Below are positions 43,137-56,900 of a DNA stretch of 64,000 nt, one piece after another. The notes under the pieces were generated by a model. The model was not told the DNA's origin and did no database searches. It saw nothing but the letters and a program-made list of their open reading frames with translations. Made by a program: the position numbers and the translations under genes. The first letter of the stretch is position 1. Each line of letters opens with the position of its first letter. The stretch comes from Zea mays (taxonomy: Eukaryota; Streptophyta; Magnoliopsida; Poales; Poaceae), in NCBI RefSeq assembly GCF_902167145.1, contig NC_050096.1:265320622-265384621 (forward strand), written 5' to 3'.

Positions 43137-46100
43137 GATGCTTTCAAGTCGTTCGTACACCTCGTTCACACACGAAGTCTAGTCATCAAGGAAGGGTCAG
43201 CCTTGCCTCGGCAAAGCCCGACCCTCCCTCGGGGGCTAGAAGGGGGGGACCCCCTCTGCGTCAAAATTTTCCTCAGAAAAGATTTTTTTCTGCCAGAATG
43301 TCTTTCGTGCTTTTCGACTGCTTCGAAAGTGGGATCCTAATCGACGGAGTACACGTAAGCAGCCAAGGCTGACCGAGCCGAGGGACTCCTATGCCTCCGG
43401 GATACGGAAACCTCACTCATCACCTTCTGCGATAAGTAACTCACGCTCGGATAAGTGATTCCGCGGATCGAACAAGTCTTCACGCTCAAAAACTCTTCTG
43501 CCGAAACGATTTTTCGGGCCTTCTCAACTATATCGATAGCAAAACCCTACAGTCGAGTGAGAGTACACGTAAGCGGCAAGGCCGACCGAGCCGAGGGACT
43601 CCTATGCCTCCGGGATACGGATACCTCACTCATCACTTTCCGTGAAAAGTAACTCTCGCTCGGACAAACAATTCTGTTACCGACAAATAAGTCCAGATAC
43701 TCGAAACAAGAGGAAAAGAAACGCAGCTTTACAACACGACGACAGTATGTTTGGGCCTCGGCGGCCGCAGAAAACATACGCACACTACAAGGTAAACCGA
43801 TCCTGGAGGCTCGGACCTTGACAGAGGGGGAGCAGCAGCACCCTCGGCGTCAACTACACCTTCGGCAAAGTCCGACCTTGCCTCGGACGGCAACGCGGTC
43901 GAAGGATCTTCGCTCCGAAGGACGACATCAGCACCACGCCCGGGCCATCGCCGCCAGGGTCTTCTCCAGGAATCCGGCCCGAGCAGACGGCTCGGCCGAC
44001 CTCGGCCGACCACCCCGAAGCCTCATCCAGCTGTCCCCCGAAGACATCAGCCCGGCTCGTGGCCTCGGCAACTCAACTCCGGTGCTGGTCCCGCCATTTG
44101 ACGGCCCGGCCAGGCTCCGGCCGACGAAGTCTTCTTTTCGAGCCAACTCTGCCTCTGTCCACGCTGACACCGCTACCTCCGGCTTCGCCTCATCGAAGAG
44201 CGGCCGAGGGTTCCTTTAACTAAGCAAGAGAAGCCTCGGGCAGCAAGGCCGACCGAGCCGAGGGACTCCTACGCCTCCAGGATACGGATACCTCACTCGT
44301 CACCTTTGCACGAGGCAACTCACGCTTGGTAAAGCGGTTCAGATAGCCGACAGGCGAGTCTTAGTGCTCGAAATGAGAAAAAACACGGCTCCGTGCCGAA
44401 AATACATACATGTTTAGGCCCTGACAGCCACAATGAAGAGACACCGGCACTCAAGGTGCCATTACAAACGGAACTCCGGTTCCGTCCCCGCGGGTACGAA
44501 CAACCCCCCACATCGGAGGGCCCGCGGGGCGATAAGGCTTCAGGTGGCCCACCGCCGCCCGCTCCAGCAACAGCGACAACGACCTCCGCTCCGGGTGGCC
44601 GAACTGCACCAGCAATGGCCTCAAGGCGGACGCCGCTGCAACAATGCCCTCGCCCACGTCTCCGCTCGAGGGGCGAGGACAAGCTATCAAAGCCAAAGAG
44701 CCGGAGGCCCGGAGCGCGGATGGTGGCGGTGATCCCGTCGGCGACGAGGACTTCTTCAGCCGCCACCACCTCAGCACCGACGACAGAAGTCGTCTGCCCA
44801 CCGGCAGATCCCCACTCAGATCCTCCCGGACGAGCGGAGCACCGACCCCCGTGCAGAGGCGCCGTACCGGGGCAAAGGCAGGACAACCCCAGAACACGAA
44901 CGCCGCCCTAGCAGCGCGCGACGTCTTGGGCGGTCCTCCGGCGCGCGCGGCGCGACAACCGCTCTTGCGGCGGGAGGGGCACCGGGAGCCGAGCCAGAGC
45001 CAGCTGAGCCAGCGAGCCCAACGCGCTAAAGCTGACGACGCTCACCGCCGACCAGCCCCGCGTTGTCGAAGTCTGACCCTCCCGCTAGGCCGGTGAGCGC
45101 CCTCTCCCTTGGATGCTGAGGGAGAAGGTGACCCACGAACCCGCGCGGGAGGTGGAGCTCCGGCTCAGCCCGGCCTCCGCCCCAGCCAGGATGATGAAGA
45201 TCCTTGAAGCTGAGGGCGGGACCAAGATCGCAGCCCGGCTCGCTTGTCCCCACCATCGAGCTGGTGGTCACCGTCTTTGGTGACCACCGGCGAGGGGATG
45301 CGGTCGGGCTGCGTGATGAAAATCCTTGAAGCCGAACGATGGCTAAAAGGTACCAACTTCCACGAAGTTGCGTTCCTCCTCCGACAAGGCGGAAAGACTG
45401 CGAGTGTCCCCCATCCGGGGGCTCGGAAGGTGGAAAGACGCGATGCATAAGGGGAGCGCGAAGACATGGTTGCCTTTCAGGGGGGTCACCCTCCTTTTAA
45501 AGGAAACTCTCCCCACTTGCGTCCTCACCCATCGCGGGCTAAGTCTTCTCCAACACGCTCCAAGGTCCTCCCCCTACGACACGGGGGCTGGGTCTCACAC
45601 GTCATGCAAGCTGGCCAGGGGCAGAAGAAGCCAAACCGCCGCGCGCGCGGTACGCGCAACTGCCCAGCGGTTACGAGCAATCTTCCACTTTCACCCAGAC
45701 CAGCGGGTGAAAGGGCGGACCGCCATGCACGCGGCATGCAACCGCACCAAGTGGGCCTACCCTTTCGACTCCAACGCGCCCAGCATGGGGGCCCAGGCCC
45801 ACACGTCATGTAACCGGCGCGCCGGTTGCTACGTGCAAGATACTGCACCGCCACTCGCGCCACTACCGTGCCTCCTCGACTATGGAACCAGTACCACGAC
45901 TCGAGGCAACCCTGCGAATGACCCAACAGTGCCAACCAGGCACATCAGTCACGGGTCAGTCAGCCGCGGGAGAAGGCACGACGGTCGATACGGCCAGAAA
46001 TGGGCCGACAGTAATGGCAGTGGCAGGCGAGCAGAAGCAGCGGTCAAGTCGTCAGCCAAGCTCATGTCCCCTCCTGGGACAGCGAGAGAGCCCTCTCCCA

Positions 46101-47343
46101 CGGCGTGGAGATGGCGCGCCCATGTTCCGTTCCTCGAACGGCTCGCACACGCGCAACGGCTGCCCCGCGAACCACTCGTCCCGTCGCATTAACTCTGCGG
46201 CAGGACAGACGACACCTTTGGCAGGAGAAGCAGGCGACGCTTCGCCTTCGCCATAAAGACCGCGTCAAAAAAGGTACGCCACGTCATTCGATTTCGTAAC
46301 CTTTTCCTTTTCCTCTTTCTCTCTCTTACAACAGGGACCGAGAAAGGGGGATACCCCGAAAGGGATCCTTCTCCGCGAAGGAAACGGGCCCCGAGCCCCC
46401 CTACTGATCAGAGGTTCGAAGGCTGGCCCCTCGGAGGGGTTCAACAGCCACCTCAGAGCGCTCGGGCTCCGCGCCCGCTACTGTTCAGAGGTTGGAAGGC
46501 CGCCCCCCCCCGGAAGGGTTCAACGGCCGCCTCAGGCCACTCGGGCTCCGCGCCCACTACAGATCAGGGGTTCGTAGGCTGGCCCTCGAAGGGTTCACAG
46601 CCGCCTCAGACGCAGAGCGAGGGATGACCCTGGGTACGTTCGATACATAACCAAGGCTCGGGCTACACTCCCGAGGTACCCTAGGACATTTCCGAGACCA
46701 GCGGGAACGATCTTGTAACGGAATCCCATCAGAGGGAGGCATCGAGCCCTCAGACCCCGTCAAAAGGGGACCGGGTCCGGCAAATCACCCGCAGGTACTT
46801 TTGGAGCGCGCCTCTGGGCCTCTAGCCGACCCCTAACAAATGGGGCACGGGCGTCCACTCGGATTACCCGTTAGCAGCTCACTACAGACACCATGTTCCG
46901 CGCCCTCCAAGGGCAACATGGCGCTTTCCCCCCCCCTCCTTGCGGAAAGGCGACGCAGGGGCGTATGTAAAAAAGTCAAGTCTATCCTTGACCGTCCTCT
47001 CGCTCTATGCGGAGGCTCGGGGGCTGCTCTCGCAAACCTGGATCCGGCCAAACCGTTGACAGCGTCAACATACCAGCCCGAGAACTTGGGACCCGACTGT
47101 GCACCCGGGCTACGGCCAGCTCGCATGAGGGGACAACCAGACCGGCCGAAGCATCGCGAAACGCATTAAGACCTCGAAGGAGTCAAACCATTCCTCCGAG
47201 GCCTCGGGGGCTACACCTGGCGGGTGCGCTCGCGCGCACCCCCCGGAACAAAACGCAACCGAGAAAGGCCGGTCCCCTTGCAAAAAAGTGCGACAAAAGC
47301 CTCCAAGCGAGTATTAACACTCCATTCAAGGCTCGGGGGCTAC
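43137..47343 (+). other. Long 3' untranslated region of element D
   Basis: 4.2 kb between pol and the 3' LTR. Three copies of a unit of about 65 bases (gaccgagccgagggactcc ... ggatacgg-acctcactc) lie at about 43370, 43583 and 44253. Three tandem copies of a unit of about 80 bases (ggttcgaaggctggcccctcg ... cgctcgggctccgcgcc) lie at about 46410-46600. GC-rich frames on both strands were seen, but none has a recognisable domain. Large 3' regions, sometimes with antisense ORFs, are usual in the Tat lineage. Confidence 0.7.
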
Positions 47344-48954
47344 TGTTAGGGACCATAATTAGGGGTACCCTCAAGACTCCTAATCTCAGCTGGTAACCCC
47401 CATCAGCACAAAGCTGCAAAGGCCTGATGGGTACAATTAAGTCAAGGCTCGGTCCACTCAAGGGACACGATCTCGCCTTGCCCGAGCCCAGCCTCGGGCA
47501 AGGGCAGCCGACCCCGGAGGATTTACGTCTCGCCCGAGGACCCCCTCCAGCAACGGACACACCTTCGGTTCGCCCGAGGCCTAGTCTTCGCCAAGAAGCA
47601 ACCTTGACCAAGTCGCCACGACGACCGACCGTATCATAGGAGCATTTAATGCAAAGGTGGCCTGACACCTTATCCTGACGCGGGCCCTTCAGTCGACAGA
47701 GCCGAAGTGACCGCAGTCACTTCGCCGCTCCACTGACCGGCCTAACAAGAGGACAGCGCCGCCTGCGCCGCTCCGACTGCTGTGCCACTCGACGGAGTGA
47801 GGCTGACAGCAGCCAAGTTCGGCCTCAGGCGCCATAGGAAACTCCGTATCGCCTGACCCAGGGCTCGGACTCGGGCTCAGCCCTAGAAGACGACGAACTC
47901 CGCATCGCCCGACCCTAGGGCTCGGACTCGGGCTCAGCCCCGGAAGACGACGAACTCCGCATCACCCGACCCCAGGGCTCGGACTCGGGCTCAGCCCCGG
48001 AAGACGACCAACTCCGCCTCGCCTGATCCTAGGGCTCGGACTCGGGCTCGGCCCCGGAAGACGACGAACTCCGCCTCGCCCGACCCCAGGGCTCGGACTC
48101 GGGCTCGGCCCCGGAAGACGACGAACTCCACCTCGCATGACCCCAGGGCTCGGACTAAGCCCTGGCCTCAGCCGACGGTCTCCACCTCGCCCGACCCGGG
48201 GGCTCAGACTCGACCTCGGCCTCGGAAGACAGACTCGACCTCGACCTCGGAGGAGCCTCCACCTCGCCCAACCCAGGGCTCGGACCGACCACGTCACAGG
48301 AGGCGCCATCATTACCCTACCCCAAGCCAACTCAGGCTACGGGGAACAAGACCGGCGTCCCATCTGGCTCGCCCCGGTAAACAAGTAATGATGGCGCCCC
48401 GCATGCTCCATGACGACGGTGGCTCTCAGCCCCCTTACGGAAGCAAGGAGACGTCAGCAAGGACTCGACAGCCCCGACAGCTGTCCTTCCGCCAGGCTCC
48501 AGCGCTCCTCCGACAGCCACGACACCACACGAACTGGGTGCCAAAACCTCTCCGACTGCCACGACGGCATGTACTTAGGGCACTAGCTCTTCTCTGCTAG
48601 ACACGTTAGCACACTGCTACACCTCCCATTGTACACCTGGATCCTCTCCTTACGCCTATAAAAGGAAGGTCCAGGGCCCTCTTATAGAGGGCTGGCCGTG
48701 CGGGGAAGGACGGGACGACGTTCGCGTAAGCCTCTCGCTCCCTCCCGTGTGGACGCTTGTAACCCCTTACTGCAAGCGCACCCGACCTGGGCGGGGGACT
48801 AACACGAAAGCCGCGGGTTTCCCCTTTCACGCCTGTCTCCCTCCGGCTTTTCTCCCCCCTTCGCGCTCCGTCTCGCGCCGACCCATCTGGGCTGGGGCAC
48901 GCGGCGACAATTTACTCGTCGGTCCAGGGACCCCTCGGGGTCGAAACGCCGACA
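47344..48954 (+). repeat. 3' LTR of element D
   Basis: TGTTAGGGACCATAATTAGG ... TCGAAACGCCGACA, 1611 bp. Collinear with the 5' LTR, with scattered differences; the 57-bp array is present (about 47835-48140). TATA box ctataaaagg at about 48657. A purine-rich ctcgggggct tract precedes it. Confidence 0.92.
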
Positions 48955-48959
48955 ATATT

Positions 48960-50313
48960 CACTCAACCAGATCTCAACCTCCATCAGCAAAGATGGTTAG
49001 AGCTGATCAAGGATTATGACCTGGAAATTCATTATCACCCCGAGAAGGCCAACGTGGTAGCAGACGCCCTCAGTCGAAAACCATTCGGAATAAAGGGAAC
49101 CAACTTTTTAGAGGATTGGAAGAAAGAATCAGCTCAACTGAATACATGTCTGGGAAACAGCGACAGTCTCGAAGTCAAACCAATGCTGGAAGACCTCGTA
49201 TGCAAAACTCAACGTCTAGACTCACAGACAACAAGACTTGTGGAGAAAGCCCGCAAGGAACAACTCCCGGACCTCAGGACAGATGACCAAGGAGTCCTTT
49301 GGTTCAAAAATCGTCTGTGTGTACCAAAAGGGGAGGCCCGAGAAGTCCTGCTCAAAGAAGCTCACAACTCGGCCTACTCCATCCACCCAGGGACTACCAA
49401 GATGTACCTGGACCTCAAAACCAGATACTGGTGGAAAGGGATGAAGAAAGAAATAGCTCAGTATGTGGCCCGATGTGACATCTGCCAAGGAACGAAGGCC
49501 GAGGACCAAAAACCTGCAGGCCTATTGCGACCCCTTCCGATACCTAAATGGAAGTGGGAAGAAATAGGCATGGACTTCGTAACCGGACTGCCCCAGACGC
49601 AAAAAGGGAATGATTCCATCTAGGTAATAATAGATCGCCTCACCAAGGTAGCCCATTTCATCCCAGTGAAAACTACCTTTGGAGGAGCCACCCTTGCACG
49701 GATTTATCTCAAGGAGATAGTCAGACTCCATGGCATCCCAAGAAAGATAGTGTCAGACAGGGGAACCCAGTTCACATCCAAATTCTGGACAAGCCTTCAG
49801 AAAGCTATGGGCACCAAGCTAGATTTCAGTACCGCTTATCACCCTCAGACAGATGGGCAGACAGAAAGAGTCAACAAAGTCCTCGAAGATCTATTAAGAG
49901 CATGTGTGCTAGCATTTGATAGAAGTTGGGAATCCAGTCTACCCTACGCAGAGTTCTCATACAACAATAGCTATCAGGCCAGCATCAAGATGTCGCCATT
50001 CGAAGCACTATATGGACGGAAATGCCAGACCCCTCTCATGTGATCCAACGTAGGGGAAAAAGCACTAGAAGGACCTGCCTTTGTCAAAGAGGCGGAAGAG
50101 AAAGTTGGACTGATCCGCAGAAGGTTACTTGAAGCTCAGAGTCGGCAGAAGAGTTATGCGGACAACAGGCGGAGGGAACTCCGATTTGAGGAAGGAGACT
50201 TCGTCTACCTCAAGGTTTCTCCAATGCGTGGTGTCAGGAGGTTCCAAGTAAAAGGAAAGCTAGCACCGCGATTCATAGGTCCCTATCCCATCATTGGCAG
50301 GGTAGGACCCGTA
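48960..50313 (+). pseudogene. Element B pol, part 2: end of RNase H and integrase
   Basis: Resumes after element D with the RNase H tail (ADALSRKPFG). Integrase HHCC zinc motif: EAHNSAYSIHPG ... CDICQG. Catalytic core: VSDRGTQFTS and the glutamate region TDGQTERVNK. Stops interrupt at 49621-49623 (TAG) and 50041-50043 (TGA). Ends at 50313, where element C inserted. Confidence 0.88.
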
Positions 50314-51566
50314 TGAAAGGGAAATGTGCCTTTGGGCCATTTCTAAGTATTTTGGTGATTGAGTGCAAACACAAGTGCTTAAATGTGAATTTATGCCCAC
50401 GGATGAACAAAGTGCAAATCAAGAGTAAAGGTATGTTTCTAAGACTTAGTACATTGGTTTTGTGTACTAATATACTTATCTAAGTGTTAGAAACAGAAAG
50501 AAGAAAGAAGAGAAGAGTTGGTTGTGTACAGCCAAAAGGCTGTTTCGGTCTGGGGCACCGGACTGTCCGGTGGTGCACCGGACAGTGTCCGGTGCGCCAG
50601 GCTGCCTCGAGCGAAGAGGCCGCTCTCGGGAATTTGCCGACGGCGTACGGCTAAAATTCACCGGACTGTCCGGTGTGCACCGGACTGTCCGGTGAGCCAA
50701 CGGTCGGCCGGGCCAACGGTCGGCCGCGCGATCTGCGCGAGACACGTGGCCAAGCCAACGGTCGGAAGGGGGCACCGGACTGTCCGGTGTGCACCGGACA
50801 TGTCCGGTGCGCCATCGGCTCCCAGATCTCCAACGGTCTACAACGGTCGACTGCGCTGTTTATGGAAATAAATCGGGCACCGGACAGTGTCCGGTGCACC
50901 CGACGACAGAAGGCAAGGATGGCCTTCCAGATTTGTTCTCAACGGCTCCTAGCTGCCTTGGGGCTATAAAAGGGACCCCTAGGCGCATGGAGGAGTACAC
51001 CAAGCATTCCTACAACATTCCTAAGCACCAAGACATCGATCTCGCGCATTCGTTTCATTGTGATAGCATATAGAGCTCTTGTGGAGTTGTGAACTCTTTG
51101 AGTTGTGTTGCGAGCTCTTGTTGCTGCTTGTGTGCGTGTTGTTGCTCTGATCTTTTGAAGTCTTGTGTGCGTTGCTCATTCCCTCCCTTACTCCGTATTT
51201 CTTTGTGAATCTCAAGTGTAAGGGTGAGAGACTCCAAGTTGTGGAGATTCCTCGCAAACGGGATATTGAAAGGCAAAGCAAAACACCGTGGTATTCAAGT
51301 TGGTCTTTGGACCGCTTGAGAGGGGTTGATTGCAACCCTCGTCCGTTGGGACGCCACAACGTGGAGTAGTCAAGCGTTGGTCTTGGCCGAACCACGGGAT
51401 AAACCACTGTGTCATCTCTGTGTTTGATCTCTTGTGGTATTGTGTTTTGTTGAGACTCCTCTCTAGCCACTTGGCAATAATTGTGCTAACACTTAACAAG
51501 CTTTTGTGGCTATAAGTTTAAGTTTTACAGGATCACCTATTCACCCCCCCCCTCTAGGTGCTCTCA
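50314..51566 (+). repeat. 5' LTR of element C
   Basis: 1253 bp, TGAAAGGGAAATGTGCC ... CCCCTCTAGGTGCTCTCA. Holds seven copies of the palindrome CACCGGAC-(T/AT/AGT)-GTCCGGTG between 50556 and 50898, a TATA box (ctataaaagg, about 50963) and the C-run typical of Sirevirus LTR ends. Confidence 0.94.
50556..50898 (+). promoter_or_regulatory. Palindrome cluster upstream of the TATA box in the C LTR
   Basis: Seven CACCGGAC/GTCCGGTG inverted repeats of 17-19 bases lie within 345 bases and end 65 bases before the TATA box. Such multicopy palindromes are a known conserved mark of Sirevirus LTRs, thought to be cis-regulatory. Here they alternate with ccaacggtcgg words. Confidence 0.75.
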
Positions 51567-51568
51567 AT

Positions 51569-51580
51569 TGGTATCGGAGC
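51569..51580 (+). other. Primer-binding site of element C
   Basis: TGGTATCGGAGC, complementary to initiator Met tRNA except for one base (A to G), two bases after the LTR. Confidence 0.85.
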
Positions 51581-51616
51581 CATTCTCTTCAAGAAAGGGA
51601 CTAACCGCCCGAAGAG

Positions 51617-53986
51617 ATGGATCCTAAGGGGAAGGGAATCGTGATCAACGATAAGGAGAAGGAGTCCTTCGTCAACGAGCCCAAAGATGACAAGCCTACC
51701 GACTCCGGCTCGGGCCATAGACGGAAGGAAGGGAAGAAGAAGAAGACAAGGCGCATCAAGGAGATCGTCTACTACGACGACAGCGACGAATCTTCCTCTT
51801 CCCAAAAGGACAACGACGACAACGACTATGACAAACAAAAGACGGTTAACTCAAACTTTTCTTTTGATTATTCGCGCATTCCGCATAGCTCAAATGCTCA
51901 TTTGCTCCCCATTCCACTTGGCAAGCCTCCTCACTTTGATGGAGAGGACTACGGATTTTGGAGTCACAAAATGCGTACTCACCTATTTTCTCTCCATCCA
52001 AGCATTTGGGAGATTGTGGAAAGTGGAATGAAATTTGATAGCTCGGATAGCCCTTCGTTTATTAATGAACAGATCCATAAAAACGCACAAGCTACTACTG
52101 TGTTGCTAGCCTCTTTGTGCAGGGACGAGTATCACAAGGTGAGCGGCTTGGACAATGCCAAGCAGATTTGGGACACCCTCAAGATCTCTCATGAGGGGAA
52201 TGATGTCACCTTACTCACCAAGATGGAGTTGGTGGAGGGCGAGCTCGGACGATTCGCGATGATAAGGGGCGAGGAGCCAACACAAACATACAACCGGCTC
52301 AAGATCCTTATCAACAAAATAAGGAGCTACGGAAGCACGCGATGGACGGATCACGACGTCGTCCGCCTAATGCTAAGGTCATTTACCGTTCTTGATCCTC
52401 ACTTGGTGAACAATATTCGTGAAAATCCTAGGTACATCAAGATGTCGCCCGAAGAAATTCTTGGAAAATTTGTAAGCGGGCGAATGATGATCAAGGAGGC
52501 GAGGTACGTGGACGACGCGTTGAATGGCCCAATCCATGAGCCTCAACCCATTGCTCTCAAGGCAACAAGGAGCAAGGAGGCGCTACCCAGCAAGGTGGCG
52601 CAAATTGAGGCGGCCGGTCTTAATGATGAAGAGATGGCCCTCATCATCAAAAGATTCAAGACGGCACTAAAGGGTCGCAAGGGACAGCCAAGCAAGACTA
52701 AGACCAAGGGAAAGCGATCATGCTTCAAATGCGGTAAGCTTGGTCATTTTATTGCTAACTGTCCCGACAATGATAGTGACCAGGAACACGGGAGCAAGAG
52801 GGAAAAGAAGAAGCATTACAAGAAGGCCAAGGGCGAGGCACATATCGGAAAGGAGTGGGATTCGGATTGCTCCTCCTCCGACTCCGACAATGAAGGACTC
52901 GCTGCCACTGCCTTCAACAAGTCATCCCTCTTCCCCAACGAGCGTCACACATGCCTTATGGCAAGGGAGAAGAAGGTATGTAATCAAAACAATGTCACTT
53001 ATGATTCTTCCAGTGATGATGAAATAGATTACTCTAGTTTGTTCAAGGGATTGGATAGAACTAAAGTAGATAAAATTAATGAATTGATTGATGCCTTGAA
53101 TGAAAAAGATAGACTCTTAGAAAAACAAAAGGACATTTTGTATGAAGAGCATGACAAATTCGTAGAGGCACAAAAATCTTATGCTTTAGAAGTTAAAAGA
53201 AATGAAGTGCTTTCTAGTGAACTATCTTCTTGTCATGAAACCATTGCTACTTTAAAGAGTGTTAATGATGACTTAAATGCTAAAGTAGAAGTAGCTAGTA
53301 AATCTAATTCTTGTGTAGAACATGTTGAGATTTGCACTAGGTGTAAAGATTTCGATGTTGATGCTTGTAGTGATCATTTAGTTTCAATTTCCAAATTAAC
53401 TGAGGAATTGGCTAGTCTTAATGCCCAACTTAAGACTAGCAAGAATGAATTTGATAAACTAAAATTTGCAAGGGATGCCTACACGATCGGTAGACAGCCC
53501 TCAATTAAGGATGGACTTGGCTTCAAGAGGGAAGCCAAGAACTTAACAAGCCATAAGGCTCCCATTCCCGCTAAGGAGAAAGGGAAGGCCCCTATGGCTA
53601 CTAGTGCTAAAAAGAACCATGCCTTTTTGTATCATGATAGGAGACAAACTAGAAATGCTTATAGGAGTTATAATGCGTACGATGATTTTTCTCATGCTAT
53701 GTTTGCTTCTAGCTCTTTATATGTGCATGATAGAAATGTTGGTAGAAGGGATGTTGTTCATAATATGCCTAGGAGAAATGTTGTTAATATTCCTAGGAAA
53801 GTTAATGAGCCTTCTACAATATATCATGCTTTGAATGCTTCCTTTGCAATTTGTAGAAAGGATAGAAAGGTAATTGCTAGGAAGTTAGGGACAAAATGCA
53901 AGGGTGATAAAACTTGCATTTGGGTCCCTAAGGAAATTGTGACTAACCTTATAGGACCCAACAAGAGTTGGGTACCTAAGTCCTAA
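51617..53986 (+). CDS. Element C gag (Sirevirus type)
   Basis: 789 codons without a stop, from ATG 51617. The N-terminus is Lys/Asp/Ser-rich. The capsid region starts at [19 protein letters not shown] (about residues 102-120), as in Copia gag. A zinc knuckle [14 protein letters not shown] lies near residue 369-382. A long coiled-coil (about 480-620) follows, then a basic C-terminus. The large C-terminal extension beyond the knuckle is a Sirevirus trait. Gag forms the cytoplasmic particle that packages the RNA. It ends at TAA, and pol opens a few bases on in another frame, so pol must be made by readthrough, shifting or another mechanism. Confidence 0.9.
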   Translation: MDPKGKGIVINDKEKESFVNEPKDDKPTDSGSGHRRKEGKKKKTRRIKEIVYYDDSDESSSSQKDNDDNDYDKQKTVNSNFSFDYSRIPHSSNAHLLPIPLGKPPHFDGEDYGFWSHKMRTHLFSLHPSIWEIVESGMKFDSSDSPSFINEQIHKNAQATTVLLASLCRDEYHKVSGLDNAKQIWDTLKISHEGNDVTLLTKMELVEGELGRFAMIRGEEPTQTYNRLKILINKIRSYGSTRWTDHDVVRLMLRSFTVLDPHLVNNIRENPRYIKMSPEEILGKFVSGRMMIKEARYVDDALNGPIHEPQPIALKATRSKEALPSKVAQIEAAGLNDEEMALIIKRFKTALKGRKGQPSKTKTKGKRSCFKCGKLGHFIANCPDNDSDQEHGSKREKKKHYKKAKGEAHIGKEWDSDCSSSDSDNEGLAATAFNKSSLFPNERHTCLMAREKKVCNQNNVTYDSSSDDEIDYSSLFKGLDRTKVDKINELIDALNEKDRLLEKQKDILYEEHDKFVEAQKSYALEVKRNEVLSSELSSCHETIATLKSVNDDLNAKVEVASKSNSCVEHVEICTRCKDFDVDACSDHLVSISKLTEELASLNAQLKTSKNEFDKLKFARDAYTIGRQPSIKDGLGFKREAKNLTSHKAPIPAKEKGKAPMATSAKKNHAFLYHDRRQTRNAYRSYNAYDDFSHAMFASSSLYVHDRNVGRRDVVHNMPRRNVVNIPRKVNEPSTIYHALNASFAICRKDRKVIARKLGTKCKGDKTCIWVPKEIVTNLIGPNKSWVPKS

Positions 53987-53999
53987 GCCTAAATTTGCC

Positions 54000-56900
54000 T
54001 TGCAGGTTTATGCATCCGGGGGTTCAAGCTGGATTATTGATAGCGGATGCACAAACCATATGACGGGGGAGAAGAAGATGTTCACCTCCTACGTCAAGAA
54101 TAAGGATTCCCAAGATTCAATTATATTCGGTGATGGGAATCAAGGCAAGGTAAAAGGGTTAGGCAAAATTGCAATTTCTAATGAGCACTCTATCTCTAAT
54201 GTGTTTTTAGTAGAGTCTCTTGGTTATAATTTGCTATCTGTTAGTCAATTATGCAACATGGGGTATAACTGTCTATTTACAAATGTAGATGTGTCTGTAT
54301 TTAGAAGAAGTGATGGTTCACTAGCTTTTAAGGGTGTATTAGACGGCAAACTTTATTTAGTTGATTTTGCAAAAGAAGAGGCCGGTCTAGATGCATGCTT
54401 GATAGCTAAGACTAGCATGGGCTGGCTGTGGCATCGCCGCTTAGCACATGTGGGGATGAAGAACCTTCACAAGCTTCTAAAGGGAGAACACGTGATAGGT
54501 TTGACTAACGTACAATTCGAAAAAGATAGACCTTGTGCAGCTTGTCAAGCAGGTAAACAAGTGGGAGGAGCGCATCACAGCAAGAATGTGATGACCACTT
54601 CAAGACCCCTGGACCTGCTGCATATGGACCTCTTCGGACCCGTCGCCTATCTGAGCATAGGAGGGAGTAAGTATGGTCTAGTTATTGTTGATGACTTTTC
54701 CCGCTTCACTTGGGTGTTCTTTTTGCAGGATAAGTCTAAAACCCAAGGGACCCTCAAGCGTTTCCTCAGGAGAGCTCAAAATGAGTTTGAGCTCAAGGTG
54801 AAGAAGATAAGGAGCGACAACGGGTCCGAGTTCAAGAACCTTCAAGTGGAGGAGTTCCTTGAGGAGGAAGGGATCAAGCACGAGTTCTCCGCTCCCTACA
54901 CACCACAGCAAAATGGTGTGGTAGAGAGGAAGAACAGGACGCTAATCGATATGGCAAGGACGATGCTTGGAGAATTCAAGACCCCCGAGCGTTTTTGGTC
55001 GGAAGCCGTGAACACGGCTTGCCATGCCATCAACAGGGTCTACCTTCACCACCTCCTCAAGAAGACTTCGTATGAGCTGCTAACCGGTAACAAACCCAAT
55101 GTATCTTACTTTCGTGTATTTGGGAGCAAGTGCTACATTCTAGTGAAGAAAGGTAGAAATTCTAAGTTTGCTCCCAAAGCAGTAGAAGGGTTTTTATTAG
55201 GTTATGACTCAAATACAAAGGCGTATAGAGTCTTCAACAAATCATCGGGTTTGGTTGAAGTCTCTAGCGACGTTGTATTTGATGAGACTAATGGCTCTCC
55301 AAGAGAGCAAGCTGTTGATCTTGATGATGTAGATGAAGAAGAAGTTCCAACGGCCGCTATGCGCACCATGGCGATTGGTGATGTGCGACCACAGGAACAC
55401 TTGGAGCAAGATCAACCTTCTTCCTCACCCATGGTGCATCCCCCAACCCAAGATGACGAACAGGTACCTCAAGTGGAGGCGTGTGATCAAGGGGGAGCAC
55501 AAGATGATCATGTGATGGAGGAAGAAGCGCAATCGGCACCTCCAACCCAAGTTCGAGCGATGATTCAAAGGGATCATCCCGTCGACCAAATTCTGGGTGA
55601 TATTAGCAAGGGAGTAACTACTCGATCTCGATTAGTTAATTTTTGTGAGCATTACACCTTTGTCTCTTCTATTGAGCCTTTCAGGGTAGAGGAGGCCTTG
55701 CTAGATCCGGACTGGGTGTTGGCCATGCAGGAGGAGCTCAACAACTTCAAGAGGAATGAAGTTTGGACACTGGTGCCTCGTCCGAAGCAAAATGTTGTGG
55801 GAACCAAGTGGGTGTTTCGCAACAAACAGGACGAGCACGGAGTGGTGACGAGAAACAAGGCTCGACTTGTGGCAAAAGGTTATGCCCAAGTCGCAGGTTT
55901 GGATTTCGAGGAGACTTTTGCTCCTGTGGCTAGGCTAGAATCAATTCGTATCTTGCTAGCATATGCCGCTCATCATTCTTTCAGGTTGTACCAAATGGAT
56001 GTGAAGAGCGCTTTCCTCAACGGGCCAATCAAGGAGGAGGTGTACGTGGAGCAACCCCCTGGCTTCGAGGATGAACGGTACCCCGACCATGTGTGTAAGC
56101 TCTCTAAGGCGCTCTATGGACTTAAGCAAGCCCCAAGAGCATGGTATGAATGCCTTAGAGACTTTCTAATTGTTAATGCTTTCAAGGTTGGGAAAGCCGA
56201 TCCAACTCTTTTTACAAAGACATGTGATGGTGATTTGTTTGTGTGCCAAATTTATGTCGATGACATAATATTTGGTTCTACTAACCAAAAGTCTTGTGAA
56301 GAGTTTAGCAGGGTGATGACGCAGAAATTCGAGATGTCGATGATGGGCGAGTTGAACTACTTCCTTGGGTTCCAAGTGAAGCAACTCAAGGACGGCACCT
56401 TCATCTCCCAAACGAAGTACACGCAAGATCTGCTAAAGCGGTTTGGGATGAAGGACGCCAAGCCCGCAAAGACTCCGATGGGAACCGACGGACACAACGA
56501 CCTCAACAAAGGAGGTAAGTCCGTTGATCAAAAAGCATATCGGTCCATGATAGGTTCTTTGCTTTATTTATGTGCTAGTAGACCGGATATTATGCTTAGC
56601 GTATGCATGTGTGCTAGATTTCAATCCGATCCTAAGGAGTGTCACTTAGTGGCAGTGAAGCGAATCCTTAGATATTTAGTTGCTACGCCTTGCTTCGGGC
56701 TCTGGTATCCAAAGGGTCTACCTTTGACTTGATTGGATATTCAGACTCCGACTATGCTGGATGTAAGGTTGATAGGAAGAGTACATCGGGGACATGCCAA
56801 TTCTTAGGAAGGTCCCTGGTATCGTGGAACTCTAAGAAACAAACCTCCGTTGCCCTATCCACCGCTGAGGCCGAGTATGTTGCCGCAGGACAGTGTTGCG

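Larger units (their letters stand above)
34981..48954 (+). mobile_element. Element D: Tat-lineage gypsy retrotransposon inside element B
   Basis: LTRs at 34981-36535 and 47344-48954; target duplication ATATT (34976-34980, 48955-48959). Total 13,974 bp. It holds gag, protease, reverse transcriptase, a decayed gypsy RNase H, a second RNase H, integrase, and a 4.2-kb 3' untranslated region. The second RNase H and the long 3' region are marks of the Tat lineage. Several stops and frameshifts. Confidence 0.93.
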
